30,904 bases of DNA from positions 1-30,904 of the forward strand of contig ML978362.1 of the NCBI GenBank assembly GCA_010015745.1, read 5' to 3'. This document shows positions 10,865 to 20,691 of this stretch, one piece after another (position 1 is the first letter of the stretch; every line of letters begins with the position of its first letter). Position numbers and translations under genes: made by a program. The notes below the pieces were generated by a model. The model was given only the letters and a program-made list of their open reading frames with translations. It was not told where the DNA came from and did not search any database. Source of the DNA: Setomelanomma holmii (Eukaryota; Ascomycota; Dothideomycetes; Pleosporales; Phaeosphaeriaceae).

Positions 10865-12706
10865 ATGGAGCAAGATCAAGAAGCATTGCGGCGCATTACC
10901 AATGTGCCGAAGAAAATGAAGGCTTTGCAGTAAGTCAAGCTTGCTCGATATAGATGGAAGAAATGGGTACGCATTCGAATATAGTTGAACTAATTGTAGG
11001 CTAAAGGTACTCTGCTCCCGAGAAGTTTGCAGTGGTTGAACTTGATCTTCCTGAAATAGGACCTGAGGATGTTTTGGTATGTTCAATGTTCGTGGACTTG
11101 CACCTGTATATTTTGCTCACACCAAGCAGGTCAAGATATCTGCATGCGGTGTTTGTGGGACGGTATGTCGAACGCCCTTCCAAACTGGTGCAGAAGAGAA
11201 CGTGGTGAGTATGGTTATTGAACAAGACTGATAATCGACCTGTCCAGGATCTACATTACCACAAAGGAGAATTCCTAGCAAAAGTACATACTCCCTTTCC
11301 ATATTCTCTTCCTGCTTTATTCAATACCGCATACTTACCAATCCACCAGTGGCCTCTGATACCCGGTACGCCGCGTCCAACTTCACTGCGAAGAATTCCG
11401 CTGTCTGACTATTTCAGGCCACGAAGCAACCGGCACTATCGCCCGCCTCGGTTCCTCCATCTCCCCTCACAGTCTGCCACTGTGCGTGGACCCTTACACC
11501 AGCACTCAACCCCACTCCTCCCATTCTCAAAAAAATCCGCATATTGCCCTCATAACCCAACCTGACATATCACAGCAACACCCCTATCGTCGCAGATCCC
11601 ATGCAACCCTGCCTAACATGCTTCCACTGCCAACGCCGCAAGCCCCTACTCTGCAGCAACATGACTGCATATGGTGGGAATGTACCCGGTGGATTTGCGG
11701 AGTATGTTCGGTATCCGGCGCGGTTGGTTCATGCTGTTGGTAAGTCGCGTTACCCTGGTCCTAGTTCGATTGGGAAGAAGGGGACTGGATATGGACGAGG
11801 TTCGAGATTGAAATGGATGCTGATGTGGATGTAGGCGATTTGCCCAGGCTTGAAGCAGTGCTTGTAGAACCAGCCGCATGCGCGCTCCATGGTATCGAGA
11901 GGATCCGTGAGGGCGGCGGCGTGGTCGGAAGTAGGGTGCTGTTGTTTGGATGTGGACCTACAGGTTGTCTACTTGCTCAACTTGTTCGATTGAATGGTGC
12001 AGCACACGTCCGTCTATCCCCTTCTCTCCCGTTCACCTTCCCACGCTGCAATCTATCCCAAGAAATACACTAAGCTAGCCAACGCTGATGCAAACACAGT
12101 TGACCATCGCATCTAAGCCCGGCCCAAAACTCGATATCGCACGCAAAATGCGCTTCGCAGATGAATTTGTCGAGATTCCAGAGACAGCGCCGCACGTCGA
12201 AATGAATGCGTTGAAAGAGGCGAATTCTTTTGGTTTCGATGTCGTTATCGAAGCTACGGGGTCGCCGGCGGTGTTGGAAGCGAGTCTAGATTACGTCCGG
12301 AAGGGAGGGGCGTTGGTTGTTTATGGGGTGTATGACGAGGTACGTTCTTTTCCCATTCTCGTTCCGCATCCTACGAACCCTCAATTCCCTTTCCGGATCC
12401 TATGTACCCAAAGACAATTCTACGCTGGACGGAATAAACCATAACTAACGGTGGAACACTAAGGCTGTGAAAATCGCCTGGTCCCCGTTCAGAATCTGGG
12501 AGAACGAAATCACCATCCTAGCGAGCTTTTGCAGCCAGGGCCACATGCCGCATGTGCTGGAATACGTGAAGGCGGGGAAGTTGAAGCTGGACGGGATTGT
12601 GGATAAGACGTTTAGGATTGAGGAGTGGGCGGATGCGTTGGAAGCTGTGAGGATGGGGAGTTGTGTTAAGGCTGCTATTGTGTTTGATCAGGTGAAGAGG
12701 GATTGA
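10865..12706 (+). CDS. Zinc-dependent medium-chain polyol/alcohol dehydrogenase
   Basis: Spliced model of ten exons: 10865-10929, 11007-11076, 11130-11162, 11248-11283, 11350-11365, 11418-11481, 11576-11739, 11835-12007, 12100-12339, 12464-12706; 367 aa, the usual family length. It is an NAD(P)-linked oxidoreductase of the sorbitol/arabinitol/threonine dehydrogenase type. Catalytic zinc ligands are Cys54 (ACGVCGT), His75-Glu76 (GHE) and Glu161. A structural zinc site is formed by Cys107, Cys110, Cys113 and Cys121. The Rossmann loop is GCGPTG (188-193), and the C-terminal part has FDVVIEATGSP. Exon 5 is only 16 nt and exons 3-4 are 33 and 36 nt. The acceptor of intron 1 is at CTAAAG rather than the earlier TTGTAG, because only that keeps the frame. 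The exon 6 donor is the least certain junction. The substrate cannot be assigned. Confidence 0.88.
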
Positions 12707-14004
12707 GGGCTGGTACTTACAGAATCGGAAGAATGATTGGTCTAAGGGCAAGTAGGTTGTGCTGATTCCAACGCTTCCAACGCAGCTTCAAACCCGGGTA
12801 ATCATGAAACGCCTCAACCATACGATTCGACGTTTGATCCATAACGCCATCATACCACTCATTGGCACCAACTCGTCTTGATTTCTCGAGAACAGATCAC
12901 AGACTTACCTCATACTCCACATGTACAACTACTTTTCTCCTCACCAATCCCACACCCGCTTCGTACGCCCCAAGGTCTTTGGATTCGACATCATTCCGCC
13001 AATAAACACTGGAGCTGAATCTGTGGAGACCGCCGTCAAGGCAGCGCCGACCTTGACTTTCACCCACACTCGATTTTGACCAACCAAGTAAAGAAAAGGG
13101 CAAAAAAGCGATTCCAGTGCAGAGTCGAACTCGGGTACTTGCCTTCATCGTACCTCATTGGAAAGCGCTTTAAATTCGCTGAACGTAGCCAGTGGCCCAA
13201 AGGCGATCCGTAGGTACATCTTCTCCTGTTCGTACAGGTATTTATCATTTGGTATATAATATACGGCAAGACAATAGAAATCAACGTGACCTAAGGCCAC
13301 TTAATCATCATCATCTCCCTGATACTAGCCAAAGTCTACTTGACTCTCCCCTCAACCCAACTCTCTTGCAGGTAACGTGACTTTTATTAAGCCTCCCAAT
13401 CCTACCAAGCCCAAAAGCGCCTCCAGCTTAGATTAGCTCGTTATCTCACAAACTTCAGCTTGGCTTGAGCTTAAATTGGCTAAGTAGGATAACAAGCCAA
13501 GCGCTTGCAAGTCGCTTGCTTGTTGACAAGTCTGATATGAATATGGTAGTGCAATCGCATCTTGATGCTTATGCCTCCTAAGAGAAGCTGATAGCTCGTT
13601 GGCAAGCCTAGAGGAGTTGACGGCATAACACATCCGCTGAGACTGGTCCGCAAGGATGCAAGTATTCGGCTCTTGTTCTCAAATGTTTAGTTGTTTTGAC
13701 TCGATCAGTCTCATTTTAGCCTTTAAGGTGTGTCGATTGAGGTCAGCGTTCTATCCTGTTCGAGGCTGCAGCGGATCTTCTCTTGGCTCCTCGTATTTCT
13801 CGTAACATTCGGCTACTTGGTGTGCTACGAGCTGCTCATCTCGCGCTTTACTCAAAGATTTTGCCAATATGGTAACGACAGTATTCATAGTGGCGCAGAG
13901 AACGGTAGTGGAATGTGTGATATCATGCGGTCTATGCATCTAAGCTACTGAAATGGCATTCATTGAGAACACTTCTCAAATGCTTGGACGCCAATTCTCT
14001 CCAC
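12707..14004. other. Gene-poor region with a hairpin and Pol III-like motifs
   Basis: About 1.3 kb between convergent genes with no supported coding frame. It contains an exact 10-bp inverted repeat (13458-13502) and, on the minus strand, A-box-like and B-box-like motifs followed by six T residues (13102-13191). Those could be chance or a decayed Pol III element. The mix of short repeats around 13400-13600 is compatible with an old, degraded repeat, but no transposon protein can be read. Confidence 0.45.
13458..13502. repeat. Inverted repeat, 10-bp arms, 25-nt spacer
   Basis: GCTTGGCTTG at 13458-13467 is matched by its exact reverse complement CAAGCCAAGC at 13493-13502. It could form a hairpin in RNA or DNA. 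There is no U-tract after it on either strand, so it is not a terminator of the bacterial type, and its role is unknown. Confidence 0.7.
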
Positions 14005-15018
14005 TCAGCCTCGCTGTCCATACTTGCTCCAGTATCCACTTTCTCCCAACTTGATCGCTGCCTGCGTTGCAGCATCCAGATTCTGCTTCGGCAGGCCCAG
14101 CAGCTCGTTGTCCAGGCCGTGACCTTTTTCAAACAATCCAGCTTCTTCACCTGGAAAGAAGTATCTGGTGTACAGCACCTTGCCGAAGGCATCACGGCTT
14201 CCACCCTTCATTGCTTTCTTTGCTTTAGCATAGCGCTCTTTCGCAGGTACCGAATACACCTCCCAATCGTCATCCGTTGTGTTGGTCTCGTGCTTCAATG
14301 ACTCGAACATATCGCGTTGCGAGATTGTAAAGGACGACACATATGCCATGCAGTCGTGGTAATGCCATAATGCCAGGCTTTTGTCGCGCTCGTCGTATGG
14401 TAATATAGGCAGCGAGAGAATCTCAGCAACGGCGCGGCCTACTAACGGCCAAGTTGAGGTGTTTATTTTCTCGGTGCCTTCGTCAAAGAACTCGACCTCA
14501 CGTTTGGCAATGTTGAAGCCGTAAAGACCAGGACCGCAGAGGCTGTGCTCGTACCAAAAGCCGCACGTCACTCCAGTCCATGACATGCCGAGTTCCTCAA
14601 TCAGCGCACGGTCTTGGTTCTTGCCAGGCCCTATTGTGTCGTTCTGAGCTTCATCTGTGTTGTACATGCCGAACTCGTTCGGCATTATCCAGGTCACGCC
14701 GGCAGCGGCTGCAGCACGAATAATTTTGGCCTGCGTATTGCGCGCTGCAAAAACACTCATGGTGATAATAAGCGCATCGTGGCCCTTCAGCGCTGCGACC
14801 ACGGTATCTGGTTTCTCGTAGTCGACGCGCGCGACTTTTATGCCCTCGGGAAAGTTGCCTTTCGAGTCAGCGCGTGAGATGGCGGTGATATTGCATTCGT
14901 TCCTCTCGAGGAGTGCAGACACAATGTGCGATCCAACATTTCCGCTGGCACCCACGATTGCGATGTTCTTCAGACGATTGGATTTGGAGGGTTGCAATGA
15001 AGCGTACTGTGTCGCCAT
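14005..15018 (-). CDS. NmrA-like / isoflavone-reductase-like NAD(P)-binding oxidoreductase
   Basis: Single exon, 337 aa, ATG at 15018. It is an atypical short-chain dehydrogenase of the NmrA/PCBER/isoflavone reductase group. The dinucleotide-binding loop is IVGASGNVGSHI (about residues 21-32). The family's typical KxDY-like stretch appears as VARVDYEKPDTV, and an NEFG motif follows the Rossmann region. The C-terminus ends WSKYGQRG. Members either reduce small aromatic or specialised metabolites or sense NADP without catalysis, so substrate and activity are open. It is clearly related to the gene at 27609-28544 (shared NTST...VGR and QRD... blocks). A TATA-like AGTATAAG box lies about 108 bp upstream. 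It is isolated by gene-poor DNA on both sides. Confidence 0.88.
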   Translation of the reverse strand: MATQYASLQPSKSNRLKNIAIVGASGNVGSHIVSALLERNECNITAISRADSKGNFPEGIKVARVDYEKPDTVVAALKGHDALIITMSVFAARNTQAKIIRAAAAAGVTWIMPNEFGMYNTDEAQNDTIGPGKNQDRALIEELGMSWTGVTCGFWYEHSLCGPGLYGFNIAKREVEFFDEGTEKINTSTWPLVGRAVAEILSLPILPYDERDKSLALWHYHDCMAYVSSFTISQRDMFESLKHETNTTDDDWEVYSVPAKERYAKAKKAMKGGSRDAFGKVLYTRYFFPGEEAGLFEKGHGLDNELLGLPKQNLDAATQAAIKLGESGYWSKYGQRG

Positions 15019-15125
15019 GGTGATGAGGGTGCTAAGGGTACGCGCAAGAGCGGCTCAGCCCGACTTTGAAGGAGGTTTGTTGGACAGCTTCTTCGATCTG
15101 GACTGCGCCCTGAAGAAGGGTCTGA

Positions 15126-15131
15126 CTTATA
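15126..15131 (-). promoter_or_regulatory. TATA-like box of NmrA-like gene
   Basis: On the minus strand the sequence reads AGTATAAG, with TATAAG at these bases, about 108 bp upstream of the ATG at 15018. The same octamer sits at nearly the same distance before the two oxidoreductase genes near the right end. Confidence 0.4.
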
Positions 15132-15361
15132 CTTTGCTGTCATGCCTGTTCAGGCCGAAAACTAACCTCTTGCCGAGTCGACGACAGCTCTCCCATGCGC
15201 CGCACCCTCCAATTGCGACTGAACTGACTTCGCGAAGGGTAAGCTAAAGCTGCAATGACAGGTACCTTGAGAGTGTGTATCGCATCCGATCCAATGGCCG
15301 ACCCCCTGGCGTGAATAGAGTTGTGAACGATGGTTAGGCTGCGGCTCCAAAAGGGTCCAGA

Positions 15362-15457
15362 TTGATGATGCCACCCCACTTTCCACGCGGGCGAAGGCTA
15401 GCTCCCGCCCGCACATGGAAAACCGCGACAAGGAACATCTCCTGGAGGTGGCATCAA
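15362..15457. repeat. Nested imperfect inverted repeat, MITE-like
   Basis: The outer arms are TTGATG(ATG)CCACC near 15362-15375 and its complement GGTGGCATCAA at 15447-15457, differing by a 3-bp insertion. Inner arms TTTCCA..GCGGGCG (about 15380-15393) and CGCCCGC..TGGAAA (about 15405-15420) flank a central GCTAGC palindrome. The whole ~95 bp could fold into one long hairpin. Size and shape resemble a small non-autonomous element, but no target-site duplication or second copy in this window was identified. Confidence 0.45.
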
Positions 15458-16322
15458 TACAAATGGAGTTGCGTCGGTGTTGACGGACATCCGGTTTGCT
15501 TCGACAATTGGCGGACGAAAGTGCTGATCGGTATGGAAATAGAGGGTGAAAACACCTATCTCCTATCTCCGTATAGTCAATCCGTTAGTGTATGATCATT
15601 CTCGCAGCTCAGGAGAACATGAAGCTGCGAACAGCTGCTGTCGGATATCTTTCAAGTGATGCCAGACGTCCATCGCCGTTTGTGTATGGCTGTTTGTTGC
15701 TACTCGTCCTTGGATTTAGTCGTTGCATCGCGTTCTGCCTTACGTCTCTGGAAGCGTCTGTATCTGCTAAATGGGAATGGGCCATTCAATCACAAGACAT
15801 AACGATCCAGGTTGTGAAACGGAACGAGCCATGCCCTTGGCGTTGCGGTGAATCTTAACATCAAGGACGATGACGAACGGAAGTTAGCCACCGGAACATC
15901 ATTAGGGACTGTCAAAGATAAGGTTAATGAATCTATGGTTGAAAAATGTGGACTTACATGTAGTCTTCGTCCGATGAATCGTCGTCCTCTTGATATGAGC
16001 GAGCTGCCACCGATGCTTTTTCTTCAGCTTTGTCGCCGGAAACGTCTCTACAGTCCACCTCATGCCTCGCATCGCGCTGCATCTCAAGCGTCGCTACAAT
16101 CGCCAGGTTACTCCTGAAGGGTACGAAGGTCGACTGCATGAGTCTCGATGCGGTCAGTAGTGATCAGCCTACCCGGAACTCGGATCTTCGGCACACAAGT
16201 CGCGCGCTTGAGTGTCAGCGCGCGTCCTAGCCAATCCTCTGTTCTATTTGAGGCTTGAACAGCTCCACAGCATGTGAGGCTTGCTTTAGGAGAGCTGCGA
16301 TGACGACGCCTCACTGGCTGGA

Positions 16323-16329
16323 TATATAG
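16323..16329 (+). promoter_or_regulatory. TATA box of TMEM16 pseudogene
   Basis: TATATAG lies about 114 bp before the ATG at 16437. It suggests that the promoter, like the introns, is still intact although the reading frame is broken. Confidence 0.45.
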
Positions 16330-16436
16330 CCTTCAGCCACACCTCGAACCTCGACATCCTCGCCTCGCTAATCGCAAAACCTCACTGTCGCGCTGCTTGA
16401 GCCCGTCAATCCTTCGAAGATTCACCACCTCTTGTT

Positions 16437-18691
16437 ATGCAGCTGAGAAGAGCCGATACGACCTTGACTGACGATACTGAACTTGCGAACATCACTTACA
16501 ACGACAAGTATGTCGTTGTCTACGAGTTTGGACATATCGATATCCAGACTTCTGTTGCGGAGGTCACGAAGCTGTTGAGAGACCTTCATGCAGTTGGTCT
16601 AAATACCGAAGTTCGAAGGGGCTATGATCAATCGCTTCTTGTTTTCGTGCAGGCGCCCAGGGAGCTGCTAGGTAACACAGTCTACAAGTCTCGGTTGATT
16701 CCAGATTTCGATCTTGCGTACACTACCGCTCACTCCTCCATGTAGCGTTAAAGACTGGCTCTACAGCATCACCAAGTCCCACCCAGGCAGTCACGCGAAA
16801 AGTGTCGTGCACGCCGATTTCGAGGCAGAAGATGTTCTCTCTACTTTGCATCTCGTCAATTGGCGTCCAGAACTGGGAGGCGCAGGCATAACACCCGGAC
16901 AGGGACAATGGGAGAATGTCTCCTCTATCTTCCCGCTCCACAATCGTGCGGCAAACCGAGAGCTGTTGACGCACCTGAGTAAGCGAATATTCCTGACCCT
17001 GGACGACCTGGACAGAATTCGAGACCTATGGGGCGCGAAAGTGGCCTTCTACTTTGCGTTCCTTCAAACGTATTTCCGATCGCTCGCTTTCCCGTGCGTT
17101 GCAGGCATATTTGCGTGGGCATTTCTGCCGAAGTATTCGTTACTGTTCGCTCTTGTCATCGGCGTCTGGTGCACGGTTTTCTTGGAGTACTGGAAGACCA
17201 AGGAGACAGATCTTGCTATTAGATGGAATGTGCGGGGCGTCGGAGATCTGAAGCTCAATCGTCCACAGTTTCGATTCGATAAGGAGATCATCGATTCCGC
17301 TGGTCGGACCCGGCACTACTTCCCACGTTGGAAGCGAGTGTTGCGATAGCTGGTCGTTATCCCATTCGTTCTGGTTAGCACTTTGCTGCTGGGTTTGCTC
17401 ATCACGCTCGTGTTCCTTATTGAGACATTCATCAGCGAGGCGTATGATGGGCCATACAAGTTCTATCTCGTAAGCACATTTTTCTCATCTTGAGGGTACC
17501 AAAAGCTGATGCAAGGCAGGAATATATGCCGACCGTTCTCCTCGCCGTGTTCTTGCCTTATGCTACCAACGTTCTGGAAGATGTCGCTACGGCTATGACT
17601 GAATACGAAAACCATCGCACCAATGACCATCACGAGATGTCTCTGACTCAGAAGATATTCGTCCTGAACTCTATCACCAGTTACTTACCGATCTTGCTCA
17701 CGGCCTTCGTCTATGTACCTTTCGGATATCACATCATACCAATGCTGTAGTCCTATGTCAATCTCATAATGGGTGCGAATGGGCGAGCAATGATCAAATT
17801 TATGGTCGACCAAGATAGACTGCGCAACGAGGTCATTACACTTACCCTGACTGGACAGCTATCGAGCGCCGTAGAGGAGCTGGTGCTTCCGTGGCTGAAG
17901 ATGCAGGCGAAGCAGTGGTGGCGCGATCGAAAAGCAGCTCGAAAACGTGATACCTCAGTGTACCAAGCCATCGCCGACGACCCTTCGGAAGCTCGGTTCC
18001 TCCGAAGAGCGCGCAACCAGGCATTGCGTCTGGATATAATGTCCAAGATGATATTGCCGAGATGGTTATTCAATTTGGCTACCTTGCGCTGTTCAGCCCA
18101 GTGTGGCCCTTGGTCCCTATTGGCTTTTTCATCAATAACTGGTTCGAATTGCGTTCTGACTTTCTCAAGATCTGCCTAGAACATCAACGGCCAGCCCCAA
18201 TACGTAGTGACGGCATTCGACCATGGGAAGCAAGTATGGAATGCTTGACCTGGCTTGGTAGCATCAGTAGCGCAGCTATCGTGCATCTTTTCGGCAGCCA
18301 GAATTTACTCAGCGATCGCCTCGGCTTGAGCACATGGGCGAGCCTTCCTATTAAAATCCTTGTCTCAGAACACATCTTTACGGGCTTTAGAGCTGGAGTA
18401 CGTTCCGCGCTATCACGCATTGGATCTGAACAGACTCGGAAGGAAAGAGCCGAGCGTTACGCGAGGCGGAAGCGGTACCTTGATGAGCTCGAAGCTAGTG
18501 GAGGTAATGCGAGCCCTGTCGACGCGACCGAGAAGCAGAGACGTAAGAGTCTAAGGATAAACGCTGCGGAACTCTTCTGGATCTATCAAGCTGAAGAGGG
18601 CGCAAGCGAGCAGGTTGGCATCAGTATCATCAAGGCTGCTAAGCTTGCACAAGAAGAGGAGAAAGCGACAGGTCTTGGCAAGTCTGATTAG
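16437..18691 (+). pseudogene. TMEM16/anoctamin (Ist2/afTMEM16-like) lipid scramblase, disrupted
   Basis: Read by homology, the gene runs 16437-16693, 16746-17469 and 17520-18691 (introns of 52 and 50 nt), about 717 codons, the expected size for fungal TMEM16 proteins such as nhTMEM16. These are calcium-activated membrane phospholipid scramblases or ER-plasma membrane tethers. Matching blocks include VAFYFAFLQTYFR, AFVYVPFG, EMVIQFGYLALFS and NNWFELRSDFLKI. The calcium-site acids remain: Glu in AVEELVLP, Asp and Glu in DIAEM, and Glu and Asp in ELRSD. Three lesions break it: TAG at 17347-17349, where the related protein has Gln (CAG to TAG fits); TAG at 17748-17750; and a net 1-nt loss near 18030-18033, after which the frame shifts to the one ending at 18691. 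Homology continues on both sides of each lesion. Recent inactivation is the likely reading; assembly errors are the main alternative. Confidence 0.85.
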
Positions 18692-18809
18692 ATCGGCAAC
18701 ATCACATACTGTTCATACCAGCGGCACGATATCTACGGTAGCTGGAATTCTTCTCCGCTGATCGCTCTTCAATATGTACAAGAAAGCCTGTGTTCCACCA
18801 CAATCGAGC

Positions 18810-19911
18810 TTACTGCAGCGCTGCCAAGACCTGATTGTAAGCAGCCTTGGGCTTGTAGCTAGAGTCGAACAATAACGGGTTGCCAGAAGGCCTCCACGAG
18901 TCGCTATCACGAACGCCCCAGACCGTGATACCAACGCAGTTCGCCTGATTCAAGCATGCCTTGACAACATTGGTCCAGTCGGAGCCAGACGCATTCTGTA
19001 TGTCGACCTCCGTCATTGCGCACTCGGGAGCAGCGGCGCAAAGTGTCGCCATCGCAGCTGGAGCATTGGCGCCCTGGCCGGATGTCAGGTGGGTTTGCGA
19101 GCCAATACCATCAATGGGAATGCCTTGAGAGATCCACTGCTTGACATTCTTTGCCATCGCTTGGGTCTTTGCATATGAAGACAGGTCCAGACTGTTGCAC
19201 GTCAGGTTATAACATTGCGCGACACGGTGCGCAGACTTACTTGTAGTCATTAATGTACAACTTTGCGTTCGGATCAGCCTTTTTCGCTGCCTCAAATGCA
19301 ATCTTGACAAAGTCCTGGCCGAGAACATTGTAGAAGACACTGGAGCGGAAGCTTCCGTCTTCGTTGAAGATCTCGTTGAGTACGTCCCAAGCATAGATCT
19401 GGCCCTTCCAGCGACCCATCAAGGCGTTGATGTGATCCTGGATAACGGTGGTCAAAGTTGCCTTGTCACCGATCTGCGAGACCCATTCAGCGAGCTGAGA
19501 GTGCCATACGGTGGTGTGCCCTCGAATGAGAAGCTTGTTGTCGGTGGCGAACTTAACTGTCTGATCGGCTGTGTTGAAGGTGAATTGGCCACGCGTATTT
19601 TCGGTCTGATCCCACTTCATGCTGCTTCACTTTAGGCTCCGATACTCATCTCCCCAGGATCGACATTCATTCGCTTACCTATTCTCAGGAGTAACTTGAC
19701 CGAAGTTGGCCTTGATGATGGCCCCGTTCGAACCAGTGTTGAAGCGGTTAGGATCAGTGCAAGTACCGAAATACTTCCTCCCCTTGGCTACCATAGCAGC
19801 ATGAATGCTCTGTGCCGCCTGACGCTCATCGAGAACTGGTTCTGGCTGGGCTACTGGGATGGCAGAAGCCAGCGCACTGGCGGAGAGGATCGTAACGAGG
19901 GAGAACTTCAT
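18810..19911 (-). CDS. Secreted GH10 endo-1,4-beta-xylanase
   Basis: Spliced model: exons 19911-19679, 19621-19241 and 19191-18810, introns of 57 and 49 nt, 331 aa, typical for a single-domain fungal GH10 enzyme. It cleaves internal xylosidic bonds of plant xylan outside the cell. The N-terminus is a signal peptide (MKFSLVTILSASALASA) followed by a short propeptide. The family blocks are present: PENSMKWD, RGHTTVWHSQ, the acid/base Glu161 in WDVLNEIF, INDYN, and the nucleophile Glu266 in MTEVDI, then WGVRDSDSW near the end. The start at 19911 is chosen over the in-frame Met at 19965 because the signal peptide begins exactly there. No carbohydrate-binding module is attached. A TATA box lies 77 bp upstream and two XlnR-type motifs lie farther upstream. 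It converges on the TMEM16 pseudogene, 118 bp apart. Confidence 0.96.
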
Positions 19912-19987
19912 GATGGCGGCTGTATACGGCGGTCTGAATGTGCGGACGGCAACGCTGGGTAGCACATATCTCTATGATATGGCCTTT

Positions 19988-19994
19988 CTTTATA
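19988..19994 (-). promoter_or_regulatory. TATA box of GH10 xylanase
   Basis: TATAAAG on the minus strand, 77 bp upstream of the ATG at 19911, in a standard position for a strongly inducible fungal gene. Confidence 0.6.
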
Positions 19995-20272
19995 TCCCAC
20001 ATGCCCATTGACTCCTCGCTTATATTGATGATGGCCACTATGGACCCACTTCCAATATGAATATAACGTCCTCGGCTTCACACCCAAGCATTACCGTGTG
20101 GGGTGCTTACGCGATAGAGCAATGCACTAACGCATATTATCTAGAGACGAATATTCTCTGCCAATCAACGAGATCCACAAACAAGGAAAACGAGCGTGTT
20201 ACCCGCCACTGTAGCAGAAGCTTCTGGGGTCGGCTCTTATTCTACTTGGTGTGTATGGGGTTGACGAGCTGC

Positions 20273-20279
20273 GGCTAAA
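20273..20279 (+). promoter_or_regulatory. XlnR/Xyr1-type site GGCTAAA
   Basis: Exact match to the motif bound by the fungal xylanase activator XlnR, about 362 bp upstream of the xylanase ATG. The reading is from motif and context only; a 7-mer can occur by chance. Confidence 0.45.
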
Positions 20280-20502
20280 TGAGTACTATTTTGTTAGTCG
20301 AGCCAAGGAGCATCAAGTGCGCTATGGCGGATTTCATGAACCACAACATCGTGTCATTGGCATATGTCTAGATTGAAGGAGGGTCGTGTTGCTCAAGAGG
20401 AAGGTGCCAAGGATGAATGTGACATGAAACAAAGTATAAGGGGAGATCAATTGGCGGAGAAATCATTGTGTTTGTTGATGTGATGTGACCTTGATGCAAT
20501 AT

Positions 20503-20509
20503 TTTAGCC
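20503..20509 (-). promoter_or_regulatory. Second XlnR/Xyr1-type site
   Basis: TTTAGCC on the plus strand is GGCTAAA on the minus strand, the same strand as the xylanase, about 592 bp upstream of its ATG. Two exact copies in one promoter strengthen the case for XlnR control. Confidence 0.45.
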
Positions 20510-20691
20510 GATCGGAAGGTACTGAGACTCGAAAACCCGGGGAAGGGAGTATGAAGTCTCGTTCATATATGTCTTGGTCATGGTAATAGAGCCGAGGTAG
20601 AGACCATGGTGCCGACCTGCCTACAACTGCAGCATCGTTGGGCAGCCCTTCTCCCTTGTCACACAGCTGCTCATCAGTGAATTGACCGACT

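Larger units (their letters stand above)
15019..16436. other. Gene-poor region with nested inverted repeat
   Basis: About 1.4 kb between divergent genes. It holds the promoter of the NmrA-like gene (TATA-like box near 15126), a nested imperfect inverted repeat (15362-15457), and the promoter of the TMEM16 pseudogene (TATATAG near 16323). Open frames up to about 89 codons occur, some with hydrophobic stretches (15592-15858, plus), but none has a family motif or splice partner, so none is called. Confidence 0.5.
19912..20691. promoter_or_regulatory. Xylanase upstream region
   Basis: This 780-bp region carries the TATA box, two exact matches to the xylanase-activator motif GGCTAAA (one in each orientation) and several SYGGRG candidate CreA sites (for example GTGGGG at 20098-20103 and CTGGGG near 20225). 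It also contains the 3' flank of the GNAT gene. No coding frame is supported. Confidence 0.5.

Noticed and set aside
13085..13165. tRNA gene on the minus strand
   Set aside because: There is a B-box-like GTTCGACTC and a T-run, but T-stem and acceptor stem do not pair and the spacing is wrong for a cloverleaf.
15592..15858. 88-codon plus-strand frame with a hydrophobic stretch
   Set aside because: No family motif, no promoter signal and no neighbouring exon; a frame of this length is expected by chance.
17769..18691. Separate genes for the pieces of the TMEM16 region (for example 18062-18691)
   Set aside because: Each piece continues the homology of the one before it to the same TMEM16 protein, with only a stop or a 1-nt shift between them. 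They are one disrupted gene.
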